Of a DNA stretch of 8,735 nucleotides, positions 1 to 6,574 are shown piece after piece. Both the position numbers and the translations under genes were made by a program. Position 1 is the stretch's first letter; the number at the start of each line of letters is the position of its first letter. The notes beneath the pieces were generated by a model. It saw only the letters and a list, made by a program, of their open reading frames with translations, ran no database searches and was not told where the DNA came from. This stretch comes from Myxococcaceae bacterium (GTDB lineage Bacteria; Myxococcota; Myxococcia; Myxococcales; Myxococcaceae): NCBI GenBank assembly GCA_018262385.1, contig JAGSPQ010000083.1:1-8735 (forward strand). Reading direction: 5' to 3'.

Positions 1-212
1 AGCCCGAACGTCATCGCGCCCACGAACGACGCGACCAGCCGGTGCGAGTGCTCGTACTGCTTGCCGTCCACCATCTGGGGGATGAACTTGCCCTCGCACA
101 GCGGCCAGTCGGGGCAGGCCAGCCCGGACTCGGTCACGCTCACCACTCCGCCAAAGATGGTGAGGATGAAGGTGGCCACCGCAGCGGCAACGGCGAAACG
201 ATAGACGTGCAC
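1..212 (-). CDS. ctaA: Heme A synthase (COX15/CtaA family), N-terminal 70 codons, cut by window edge
   Basis: Heme A synthase is an integral membrane enzyme that oxidises the C8 methyl of heme O to a formyl group, giving heme A for aa3-type cytochrome oxidases. The start is GTG at 212, preceded by an AAGGGGGG Shine-Dalgarno (223-216) and an in-frame TAA just upstream. Residues 6-26 form the first hydrophobic helix. Then comes the family signature TESGLACPDWPLC (residues 27-39), with the paired cysteines C33 and C39 that in Bacillus CtaA form a conserved extracellular disulfide. It is followed by YEHSHRLVAS (53-62), where E54 and H57 match the catalytic Glu and heme-ligand His with the same spacing. 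The rest lies beyond base 1. Upstream is a copper-site protein, which fits an oxidase biogenesis locus. Family assignment is secure; the symbol is given by homology. Confidence 0.93.
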   Translation of the reverse strand, partial: MHVYRFAVAAAVATFILTIFGGVVSVTESGLACPDWPLCEGKFIPQMVDGKQYEHSHRLVASFVGAMTFG

Positions 213-215
213 GCG

Positions 216-241
216 CCCCCCTTATCCAGTGCGTGCTGGAT
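216..241 (-). promoter_or_regulatory. Inverted repeat abutting the ctaA ribosome binding site
   Basis: ATCCAG (224-229) and CTGGAT (236-241) form a perfect 6+6 bp inverted repeat with a 6-nt loop; a seventh U.G or G.U pair is possible. On the minus strand the hairpin ends directly against the AAGGGGGG Shine-Dalgarno (223-216) of ctaA. It lies in the 65-nt gap after the copper protein stop. There is no T-run after it, so it does not look like an intrinsic terminator. It could be an RNA structure tuning ctaA translation or a dimeric operator. The repeat is seen directly; the role is inferred. Confidence 0.35.
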
Positions 242-277
242 TCTCAAGAGACCGCACCCGGCAATTTTCTTCTCCGA

Positions 278-925
278 TTACCGGCCGATGAAGGCGAGCT
301 TCGGATCCACCGACTGGCCGTCTTCGACCACCACTTCCGCCCGCACCGTGCCGAGCCGCTCGTTCCACGCCTCGACCTCATAGGTCCCGGCCGGAACGTC
401 CTTCAGCTCGAAGCTTCCGTCGTCGGCGGTGACGGCGAAGAACGGATGATCGCTGACCACCACGAAGGCCTTCATCCAGGGGTGCAGATCGCAGCCGATC
501 TTCACCACCCCGGTGACGTGGGGATCCTTGGGCAGATCCGGCGCGCCGGGAGCCTGGATGACGTTGAACAGCGCCTGCCCGCCCGCCTCCGCGCGCACGC
601 TGTGGGTGGTTCCGTCCGAGTTGCGCAGCAGGATCTTCTGCCCCCGCACCGCGCCCTGCAGCCACGGCTGGTAGGTGCAGCCCTTCTGCTCGAGGATCAC
701 CGGCGTGGCCGGCGCGGCCCGGGGCGGAGCGTTCTTGGAAATCCGCACCAGCGCCCGCCGCTCCCACGGGACCACCGCGCCCTTGCAGGCCGGATCGGCG
801 GAGACCACCTTCTGCGCCTTGAACGCGCGGCCGTTGAAGTCGACGGTGCCGGCAATCCGACCCAGGCCGAGCGCGAAACCGGGAAAGAGGAGCAGCAGCG
901 CGGGGAGAAAGACCCCCAGCCTCAT
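278..925 (-). CDS. Exported cupredoxin-like protein with amicyanin-type copper loop and carboxypeptidase-regulatory-like tail
   Basis: A 215-residue predicted periplasmic protein. Residues 1-20 are a signal peptide (MRL, then a Leu/Phe/Ala core ending in FALG). A beta-rich domain follows with a candidate type-1 copper site: H108 (in TTHSV), C145, H148 and M151 in CDLHPWM. The C-x2-H-x2-M loop has the same spacing as amicyanin (CTPHPFM), and the strand after it, KAFVVV, also matches. C47 and C83 might pair. From about residue 158 the sequence switches to a carboxypeptidase-regulatory-like or Cna-B-like beta-sandwich module (DDGSFELKDVPAGTYEVEAW). The ATG sits 4 nt after the TPR gene stop (TGA GCCC ATG) without a strong Shine-Dalgarno, which suggests translational coupling. 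With heme A synthase next, a role in electron transfer or copper handling for respiration is plausible. The family is clear; the exact function is unknown. Annotation tools may call it a methylamine utilization protein. Confidence 0.85.
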   Translation of the reverse strand: MRLGVFLPALLLLFPGFALGLGRIAGTVDFNGRAFKAQKVVSADPACKGAVVPWERRALVRISKNAPPRAAPATPVILEQKGCTYQPWLQGAVRGQKILLRNSDGTTHSVRAEAGGQALFNVIQAPGAPDLPKDPHVTGVVKIGCDLHPWMKAFVVVSDHPFFAVTADDGSFELKDVPAGTYEVEAWNERLGTVRAEVVVEDGQSVDPKLAFIGR

Positions 926-929
926 GGGC

Positions 930-3278
930 TCACTGCGCGAGCTTCGACATGTCCGCGGCGCACTCGCCCCGCGGGGTCAGCTTCATGTACTCGGCGGCGG
1001 TGGCCTTGATCAGGTCCTTGTCCTTCGCTTCGCCGAACTTCTGGAGGAACCGGGCGAAGTCGCAGTAGGCCTTCTCGAACTCCTTCTCCGCGTTGAGCGC
1101 CGCCTCGTACGCGGCACGCGCGCCGGCCTTGTCGCCCTTCGCCTCGAGCGAGACGCCCTGCTCGTCGTAGGACGAGGCGACCATCAGCGAGTCGCCGTAG
1201 AACTCTTCGCCGGCCCGCTTGAAGAAGTCGGCGCTCTTGCCGAAGTCCTTCTTGTCGTCGCGGTAGATCCGCCCGAGCGCGTAGCGCGCCTCGGCGTTCT
1301 TGGCCTTCGGGTCGCGAATCGCCTTCTCGTACTGCGCGATCGCGTCGTCGACCTTCTTCTGCTTGTAGAGCGCCTGCGCGAGCAGGGTGGTGAGCTTGGG
1401 GCTGTCGGGCACGAGGGTGAGCGCCTTGCGCAGCGCCTCTTCGGCGTCCTTCTCGCCGCCCTCTTTGCGCATCAGCACCTTCGCCAACTCCACGTGGTAG
1501 TGCGCGCGCTGGGAATTCATCGAGAGCGCGGTGCGAACCTCGGCGGTGGCGCCGGCGTAGTTCTCCTCGTACAGCAGCCGCTTGCCACGGATCAGGTAGA
1601 GCTCGGGGTTGCCCTTGTCCTGCATCGCCAGATCCTCTTCCTTCTGGATGTCGCCCTTGGCCTTGGCGCAGTCGATCCCGGTGCCCTTCTTGAGCTCTTC
1701 CTGGAAGTCCTTGTTGGTGTAGAGCGGCAGGTCGCGGCAGACGCGCGAGATGAGGAAGGCCTGGACCATGTGGGCCATCGCCAGCTGGCGCGGCGAGGGC
1801 GGCGGCTGCGACTCGAGCACCCGCTTGAGGTACTTGGCGGCGGTGACGTAGCCGTTGGCCGGGTTGGGCTGATCGAGGATCAGCAGGCCGGTGCCGATCA
1901 GCGCCTCGGGGTGCGAGTCGCGGGTGTACTTGAGCGCGGTGCTGAAGTGCTTGAGCGCCTCGCCGTCGTTGCCGCGGCGGCGGGCGAGGGTTCCCAGCGC
2001 CGAGTAGACGCGCGGATCATCGGACGCGGCCTGCTGGGCGGACTCGAGGTTGTCCTTGGCGCCGTCGAGATCGCCCTGGTTCATCTGGATGAAGCCGAGG
2101 GTCAGCAGCAGCAGCGAAGGCCGCGAGCCCTTGTCCTTCAGCTCGTCGACGACGGGCTTGAGGTCCTTGAGCCCCTCGGTTCCCTTGCCCGAGTAGTACT
2201 TGAGCAGCGCAGTGGTGGCGAAGACCTGGGAGATCGGCTCTTTCCCGCGCAGCTGGTTGGCTTCGGCCAGGTGCTCTTCGGCGCGCTGGTGGGTCGACTC
2301 GTCGCCGCCGTGATCACCCCAGCGAATCGCGTAGGCGTACGCGGCGAACGCGTGGGCCTTTTCCGAGTCGGGGTTGATCACCAGCGCCTCTTCCGCGATC
2401 GCCGAGGCCTTCTGGTACGAATCGTAGCTGTCGCCCTTCAGCGCGTCCTGCGCCTTGACCAGCAGGGCGTTGACCTGCTGCTTCTGGCGCGCCTTCCACT
2501 GGCCGATGCCGTAGTAGGCCGACAGCCCGACGACGACGAGGGCGAACAGCGCGAGGGTGACCGCTCCGCCGCTGGTCTTCCGGCGGCGGCGACTGCCCCC
2601 TCCGACCTCGGACAGCTCGGAGATCTCGTTGACCTCGGAAGGATTCTCTTCGTGGACCCGCGGAGCCTGGGTCCGGCGCACCTGGCCCGCCGGGGCCTTG
2701 GCCTGGGCGCGGGGCGGCGGCGCGGCGGCGTGGGCCGAAGCGGTGCCGTTGGCCTGGCGCTGGCCGGTCGCACCATTGGTCGGAGCGGCGGCGAGGATCG
2801 GCGGCGCCGCGACCGGCGGGGGAGGCGGAGGAGGAGGAGCAGGCGGCTTGGGCAGCTCGACCTTGTACTGGACGAAGATCGCCCGGGTGTCCTCATCGGC
2901 CGGATCAATCTCCAGCGCCTTGAGCAGGTTCGTCTTGCCGACGTCGGCCTCGCCGGTCTTGATCTGCAGCGCGCCGGTCATCCGCAGGACCAGCTTGTCG
3001 TTCGGAGCAACGCCGATCGCGCCGGCCAGCTCCTCGAGCGCTTTCTTGTCCTTCCCCTGCTCGGCGTAGACCCGCGCCAGCAGCACCCGGGGATCGGGCT
3101 TGGCGGGGTGGGCCTTCACGCCCTTCTTGCAGACGACCATCGCCTCCATGAAGCGGCCCATGCCGAGATAGGCCTCGGCCAGAGGTCGGTAGGCTTCGGA
3201 AGCCGGGTCGGTGGCGAAAGCGTGTTCGAGCTTCGCGAGCTCGGCCGGGCTCAGCGTCTTGGTGGTAGTCGGAGGCAT
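930..3278 (-). CDS. Large TPR protein with proline-rich linker and one transmembrane helix
   Basis: A 782-residue protein with no enzymatic motif. Residues about 10-140 form TPR-like helix pairs (for example EAYRPLAEAYLGMGRFMEA). Then come a poly-proline and Ala/Pro linker (143-200), an acidic patch (209-225), a basic cluster RRRRK (230-234) and one hydrophobic helix (about 238-259). The remainder, 265-782, is a long TPR-type solenoid, clearest around 423-450 (DPRVYSALGTLARRRGNDGE), 555-585, 592-625 and 628-655. By the positive-inside rule the N-terminal TPRs are cytoplasmic and the C-terminal solenoid periplasmic. The ATG at 3278 has no Shine-Dalgarno, and a promoter sits just upstream, so the leader is very short. 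It is coupled to the copper-site protein 4 nt downstream. TPR solenoids are protein-binding scaffolds; the partner cannot be told from sequence. Long TPR proteins of this style are common in myxobacteria. Confidence 0.9.
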   Translation of the reverse strand: MPPTTTKTLSPAELAKLEHAFATDPASEAYRPLAEAYLGMGRFMEAMVVCKKGVKAHPAKPDPRVLLARVYAEQGKDKKALEELAGAIGVAPNDKLVLRMTGALQIKTGEADVGKTNLLKALEIDPADEDTRAIFVQYKVELPKPPAPPPPPPPPVAAPPILAAAPTNGATGQRQANGTASAHAAAPPPRAQAKAPAGQVRRTQAPRVHEENPSEVNEISELSEVGGGSRRRRKTSGGAVTLALFALVVVGLSAYYGIGQWKARQKQQVNALLVKAQDALKGDSYDSYQKASAIAEEALVINPDSEKAHAFAAYAYAIRWGDHGGDESTHQRAEEHLAEANQLRGKEPISQVFATTALLKYYSGKGTEGLKDLKPVVDELKDKGSRPSLLLLTLGFIQMNQGDLDGAKDNLESAQQAASDDPRVYSALGTLARRRGNDGEALKHFSTALKYTRDSHPEALIGTGLLILDQPNPANGYVTAAKYLKRVLESQPPPSPRQLAMAHMVQAFLISRVCRDLPLYTNKDFQEELKKGTGIDCAKAKGDIQKEEDLAMQDKGNPELYLIRGKRLLYEENYAGATAEVRTALSMNSQRAHYHVELAKVLMRKEGGEKDAEEALRKALTLVPDSPKLTTLLAQALYKQKKVDDAIAQYEKAIRDPKAKNAEARYALGRIYRDDKKDFGKSADFFKRAGEEFYGDSLMVASSYDEQGVSLEAKGDKAGARAAYEAALNAEKEFEKAYCDFARFLQKFGEAKDKDLIKATAAEYMKLTPRGECAADMSKLAQ

Positions 3279-3295
3279 CGAGAAAGAGGCCGGTT

Positions 3296-3324
3296 TTTAT
3301 CGCATCCGCATCCGGATCAGTCAA
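3296..3324 (-). promoter_or_regulatory. Predicted sigma70-type promoter for the TPR / copper protein / ctaA genes
   Basis: On the minus strand, a TTGACT -35 box (3324-3319) is followed by a 17-bp spacer and a GATAAA -10 box (3301-3296). Transcription would start near 3289, only about 11 nt before the ATG at 3278. The spacer contains an 8-bp palindrome, ATCCGGAT (3310-3317). The boxes and spacing are seen; promoter activity is inferred. Confidence 0.5.
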
Positions 3325-3341
3325 TGTGGTTTCGGTGGTCG

Positions 3342-3370
3342 TTGACACACTGGGACCGCTCAAGTATCTG
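3342..3370 (+). promoter_or_regulatory. Predicted sigma70-type promoter for tRNA-Ala
   Basis: A consensus -35 TTGACA (3342-3347), a 17-bp spacer and a weak -10 TATCTG (3365-3370) place the start near 3377, about 8 nt before the tRNA. The perfect -35 box and spacing next to an otherwise isolated tRNA support it; the -10 matches consensus at only three positions. It is divergent from the TPR-gene promoter 17 bp away. Confidence 0.6.
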
Positions 3371-3384
3371 CCGCGCGTCGTCAC

Positions 3385-3457
<73 letters not shown>

Positions 3458-3465
3458 CAGTCGAG

Positions 3466-3503
3466 ACCCCGCCTTGGTGAAAGCCGAGGCGGGGTTTGTT
3501 TTT
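3466..3503 (+). terminator. Intrinsic terminator of tRNA-Ala
   Basis: ACCCCGCCTTGGT (3466-3478) pairs with the reverse arm at 3483-3495 over 13 positions, including U.G wobbles at two inner positions, closed by a GAAA tetraloop (3479-3482). It is followed by TTTGTTTTT (3495-3503). The form is textbook for the plus strand. In the other direction the hairpin lies about 19 nt after the kinase stop but lacks a downstream T-run, so it may only protect or weakly end the kinase transcript. Confidence 0.9.
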
Positions 3504-3513
3504 GGGGAAGGCC

Positions 3514-4902
3514 CTACAGCCGCGACAGGATGAGCAAAAGCACGATCGCCAGCAGGACCGCCCCGGTCCCCGCGATCGCCAGCAGGGCCGGGCTGAGCGC
3601 GGACTCCGGGCGGCGACCCTTGAACGCCAGCAGCCCCCGCGCCGGAGCGCCTTCCAGCTCGGTCTCCCGCTCGTGCGCCTCGCGCAGCTCCCGCTCGAGG
3701 TCCGACTCGCCTTCCCCGACCACCGTCTCGTCGTCGAGCGCCATCGTGGCGGACGAGGTCACGATCGGATCGGGGGTCACCTTGCGGACGCTGACCGTCC
3801 TGCGAGCGTCGCGCAGCGCCTGCTTCGCCGGGCTGCCCGGATCAGTCGGTCGGGAGTAGTCGAGCGGCTCGCCGCCGTGGTCGAGCTGCTCGCCGCTGTC
3901 GGTGCGGCTGGGGTCGCCGAGCAGCTGCTGGATCTGTTGCTGGCGCTCGGCAAAGTGCTTCTGAATGAAGGCCGCGCGCTGATCGGGCTCCCACATCTGG
4001 GCGGCGGCGGCGCGGTCGAGGGCCAGCGCCATCTCCCGCGCGTTGGCGTAGCGGTGGTTGCGATCGCGGGAGAGCGCCTTGAGCACCACCGAGTCGAGCT
4101 CCATCGAGACCTTGCGGTTGCGCTGGCTGGGCGCGGAGATCGGATCGTTGAGCAGCGCGTGCACCTCGTCCACCCGGGTGTCCCGCCGGAACAGCCGGTG
4201 GCCGGTGAGGCACTCGTGGAGCACCACCCCGAGCGAGAAGACGTCGGTGCGCCCGTCGAGCTCTTCGCCCCGGACCTGCTCGGGCGACATGTAGCCGGCG
4301 GTGCCCTTCACCATCCCCATCTGCGTCGTGCAGGTGCGGCCTGCCTGGCGGGCGATCCCGAAGTCGAGCAGCTTGGTGGTGCCGTCGAGGGAGACCATCA
4401 CGTTCTTCTCGGCGATGTCGCGGTGGATCACCGGGCGCGAGCGGCCGGTGGCGTCTTTGAAGGTGTGCGCGTAGTGGAGGGCGAGCGCGGTGTCGCGCAC
4501 CGCGGCGAGGGTGAGCCCGATCGGGATCTCTTCCCGGGCCAGCGCGCAGGCCTTGGCGACCTCGACCAGGGTCGCGCCGGGGACGAACTCCATCACCATG
4601 AACAGCTCGGGGCCTTCCTGGGACAGATCGTGGAGGGCGGCGATGTTCCCGTGGCTCAGCCCCGAGGTGATCTTCGCCTCCTGCACGAACATCCGCAGGA
4701 ACTCCTTGTCGTGGCGAATCGAGTCGAGGATTCGCTTCAGCACCACCGGGCGGTGAAAGCCGCCGACGCTCTTCTGCCAGGCGAGGAAGACCTCCGACAT
4801 CCCTCCTTCGCCAAGCTTGCAGAGCACCTCGAACCGCCCGAACTGTTTTCCGGTGAACGCATCCTTCGCGAGCACCGCGAACGCAGCTGCCTCGGCTTTC
4901 AC
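3514..4902 (-). CDS. Tail-anchored eukaryotic-type Ser/Thr protein kinase
   Basis: A 462-residue Hanks-type kinase. The domain spans about 22-290: glycine loop GEGGMSEV (31-38), ATP-anchoring K56 in VVLKR, helix-C E75, catalytic loop HRDIAEKN (160-167; D162, N167), DFG at 180-182, activation segment with T190, T192, T193 and GTAGYMSPE (200-208), and D220 of the F helix. The usual catalytic-loop Lys two residues after the Asp (HRDLK) is Ala here. A charged, disordered linker (about 300-433) contains Thr/Asp-rich stretches such as ALDDETVVGEGESD. One hydrophobic helix (about 436-460) ends two residues before the C-terminus, so the kinase is tail-anchored facing the cytoplasm, with no external sensor domain. 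The GTG start shares GTGA with the CoA-transferase stop, without an obvious Shine-Dalgarno, so translation is probably coupled. A GTG at codon 10 is an alternative start that keeps the domain. Substrates are unknown. Confidence 0.93.
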   Translation of the reverse strand: MKAEAAAFAVLAKDAFTGKQFGRFEVLCKLGEGGMSEVFLAWQKSVGGFHRPVVLKRILDSIRHDKEFLRMFVQEAKITSGLSHGNIAALHDLSQEGPELFMVMEFVPGATLVEVAKACALAREEIPIGLTLAAVRDTALALHYAHTFKDATGRSRPVIHRDIAEKNVMVSLDGTTKLLDFGIARQAGRTCTTQMGMVKGTAGYMSPEQVRGEELDGRTDVFSLGVVLHECLTGHRLFRRDTRVDEVHALLNDPISAPSQRNRKVSMELDSVVLKALSRDRNHRYANAREMALALDRAAAAQMWEPDQRAAFIQKHFAERQQQIQQLLGDPSRTDSGEQLDHGGEPLDYSRPTDPGSPAKQALRDARRTVSVRKVTPDPIVTSSATMALDDETVVGEGESDLERELREAHERETELEGAPARGLLAFKGRRPESALSPALLAIAGTGAVLLAIVLLLILSRL

Positions 4903-6101
4903 GGGGTGGATCTAAGCACACCCTTGCCGACCAGTTCGTCGATCTCCTGCGGGGCGAGCCCGAGAATCCGGCTCAGCACCTCGTGGGTGTGCTCGCCCAG
5001 CCGGGGAGGCGCGGTGGCGGTCTTCGAGGCCTGGGGGAGCGGGCTGCCGATCGCCTTGAGCACGCCGGCGGTGGGGTGGGTGAACGAAAGCAGCTTCCCG
5101 CGCGCCGCCAGCTGCGGGTGGGCGACCACCTCGTTGACCGTCGCGATCGTCCCCGCCGGGATCCCCGCCGCCCCCAGCTGCTCGACCCAGTCGAGCGCCG
5201 GCCGGGTCGAGAACAGCGCCTGCAGGCCGGGCGAGAGCTGATCGCGGTTCTTCACCCGGGCGGGGTTGGTCGCGAACAGCGGGTCGGTCACCCACTGCGG
5301 CGTCCCCAGCATCCGGCACAGCTCGACGAACTGGGCGTCGTTGCCGACGGCGACGTTGAAGTAGACGCCGTCGCTTCCGGAGAAGGTCTCGTAGGGCGCG
5401 ATCGAGGCGTGGCGATTTCCCAGCCGCCGGGGAGTGGTGCCGGCGTTGAGCGCCGAGGACGCGTGGAAGGTGAGCACCTGGGCGGTGGCGTCGAGCATCG
5501 AGACGTCGAGGAACGCGCCTTCGCCGGTGCGCTCGCGGGTGTAGAGCGCGGCGAGGATCGCCTGGAACGCCGCCATCCCCGAGAGCAGGTCGGAGATCGG
5601 CACTCCGATGCGGGTGGGCGGCCCGTCGGGGTGGCCGGTGACGTGCTGGAGCCCCGACAGCCCCTGGACGATCGCGTCGTAGCCGGGCAGCGCGGTGAAC
5701 GCCGGGTCTCCCTCGTGGCCGAAGCCCGAGATCGAGCAGTAGATCAGCCGGGGGTGCGCGGTTCGCAGCGCGGCCGCATCGAGGCCGAGGCGGGCGGCGA
5801 CGCCGGGGCGGAAGTTCTCGACCACCACGTCGCAGGTGGCGGCCAGCCGGCGGATCAGCGCGCACCCCTGGGGCGCCTTCAGATCCACCGCGACCGACTT
5901 CTTGTTGCGGTTGATCGAGAGGAAGTAGGTCGACTCGCCGTGGACGAAGGGAGGTCCGAACGCGCGGGTGTCGTCGCCTTTCTTCGTCTCTTCGATCTTG
6001 ATCACCTCGGCGCCGAGGTCACCGAGGTTCATCGTGCAGAAGGGGCCGGACAGCACCCGGGACAGATCGAGGACCCGAAGGCCCTCCAACGGCAGGCCCA
6101 T
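4899..6101 (-). CDS. CaiB/BaiF/Frc family (family III) CoA-transferase
   Basis: A 400-residue cytoplasmic enzyme of the usual family length. Family III transferases move CoA between carboxylic acids through a glutamyl/aspartyl-CoA thioester intermediate, working as interlocked dimers. Seen here: LEGLRVLDLSRVLSGPFCTM at the N-terminus, DLGAEVIKIE (28-37), NRNKKSVAVDLK (64-75), VENFRPG (94-100), and GVPISDLLSG (166-175) where D171 is at the position of the catalytic Asp of formyl-CoA transferase (Asp169). GNRHASIAPYETF (228-240) follows. The ATG at 6101 has a GGAG 9 nt upstream. It lies 32 nt after the zinc-ribbon gene, and its TGA overlaps the kinase GTG. Related racemases (alpha-methylacyl-CoA racemase) share the fold, so the substrate (formyl, succinyl, carnitine, aromatic or other acyl) cannot be decided. 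No other CoA-pathway gene is nearby to help. Confidence 0.93.
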   Translation of the reverse strand: MGLPLEGLRVLDLSRVLSGPFCTMNLGDLGAEVIKIEETKKGDDTRAFGPPFVHGESTYFLSINRNKKSVAVDLKAPQGCALIRRLAATCDVVVENFRPGVAARLGLDAAALRTAHPRLIYCSISGFGHEGDPAFTALPGYDAIVQGLSGLQHVTGHPDGPPTRIGVPISDLLSGMAAFQAILAALYTRERTGEGAFLDVSMLDATAQVLTFHASSALNAGTTPRRLGNRHASIAPYETFSGSDGVYFNVAVGNDAQFVELCRMLGTPQWVTDPLFATNPARVKNRDQLSPGLQALFSTRPALDWVEQLGAAGIPAGTIATVNEVVAHPQLAARGKLLSFTHPTAGVLKAIGSPLPQASKTATAPPRLGEHTHEVLSRILGLAPQEIDELVGKGVLRSTP

Positions 6102-6133
6102 CGCTTACGGCTCCGGCCGGGGTGGGTGCGGCA

Positions 6134-6517
6134 TCAGACCGCGGCGGGAAGCTCGGGCGGCAGTTCGGCCTCGCCCTCGGCCAGCTCGTGCTCGGCGGCT
6201 TCGGCGGGGGACGCCTCGAGGGTGGGCACCGCCTCTTTCTGTCCTTCGACCGGCTTCTTCACCCCGGCGCCCGAGCGGCAGGAGCGGCACCAGGGCTGAT
6301 TGCGAATCGCCCCGTCGGCCATCTTGCGCAGGCCGAACATCACCAGCGGCTTCATCGCCCGGCACTTGAGGCACATCATCGTGATCAGCACTTCGTTGCC
6401 GTCGGCGTCGTAGACGGCCGACTTGCGCTTCTTGCGGGCGAGCTTGGGCGCGTTCGGATCCCGGGCCGGCTTCTCAACGGGCTGCGGCGTCAGGTTCGGC
6501 GTGACTTTGTAGAGCAA
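6134..6517 (-). CDS. Small four-cysteine zinc-ribbon protein, function unknown
   Basis: A 127-residue hypothetical protein. It has a Pro/Lys-rich basic N-terminus (1-33), then a compact core with C49-x2-C52 (CLKC) and C77-x2-C80 (CRSC) 24 residues apart, consistent with one zinc-ribbon site. The core pattern CxxC...KPL..F...ADG.......CRSC resembles zinc-binding parts of HNH/endonuclease VII-like proteins, but no His-Asn-His catalytic motif is visible. The C-terminal 40 residues are Ala/Glu/Pro-rich and acidic, probably disordered. The start is TTG at 6517, chosen because GGGAGGGG (6528-6521) lies at ideal distance and no ATG or GTG is better placed. It lies 57 nt after the nucleotidase stop and 32 nt before the CoA-transferase. 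Nucleic-acid or protein binding is a guess from the fold type. Confidence 0.8.
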   Translation of the reverse strand: MLYKVTPNLTPQPVEKPARDPNAPKLARKKRKSAVYDADGNEVLITMMCLKCRAMKPLVMFGLRKMADGAIRNQPWCRSCRSGAGVKKPVEGQKEAVPTLEASPAEAAEHELAEGEAELPPELPAAV

Positions 6518-6520
6518 CTT

Positions 6521-6528
6521 CCCCTCCC
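6521..6528 (-). promoter_or_regulatory. Strong Shine-Dalgarno deciding a TTG start
   Basis: GGGAGGGG on the minus strand contains GGAGG five nt upstream of the TTG at 6517. It is one of the two clearest ribosome binding sites in the window and is the main reason for taking TTG as the zinc-ribbon gene start. Confidence 0.65.
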
Positions 6529-6574
6529 GGTGGGTGGTTTGACCGTAGCAGCCAGCACTGACATCTAAGTCATT

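Noticed and set aside
6559..6572. TGAC-6-GTCA inverted repeat after the nucleotidase gene.
   Set aside because: Arms of only 4 bp with no second copy; expected by chance.
6518..6574. Possible promoter before the zinc-ribbon gene (TGCTACGGT as an extended -10).
   Set aside because: Only three core matches and no acceptable -35 at proper spacing; too weak to call.
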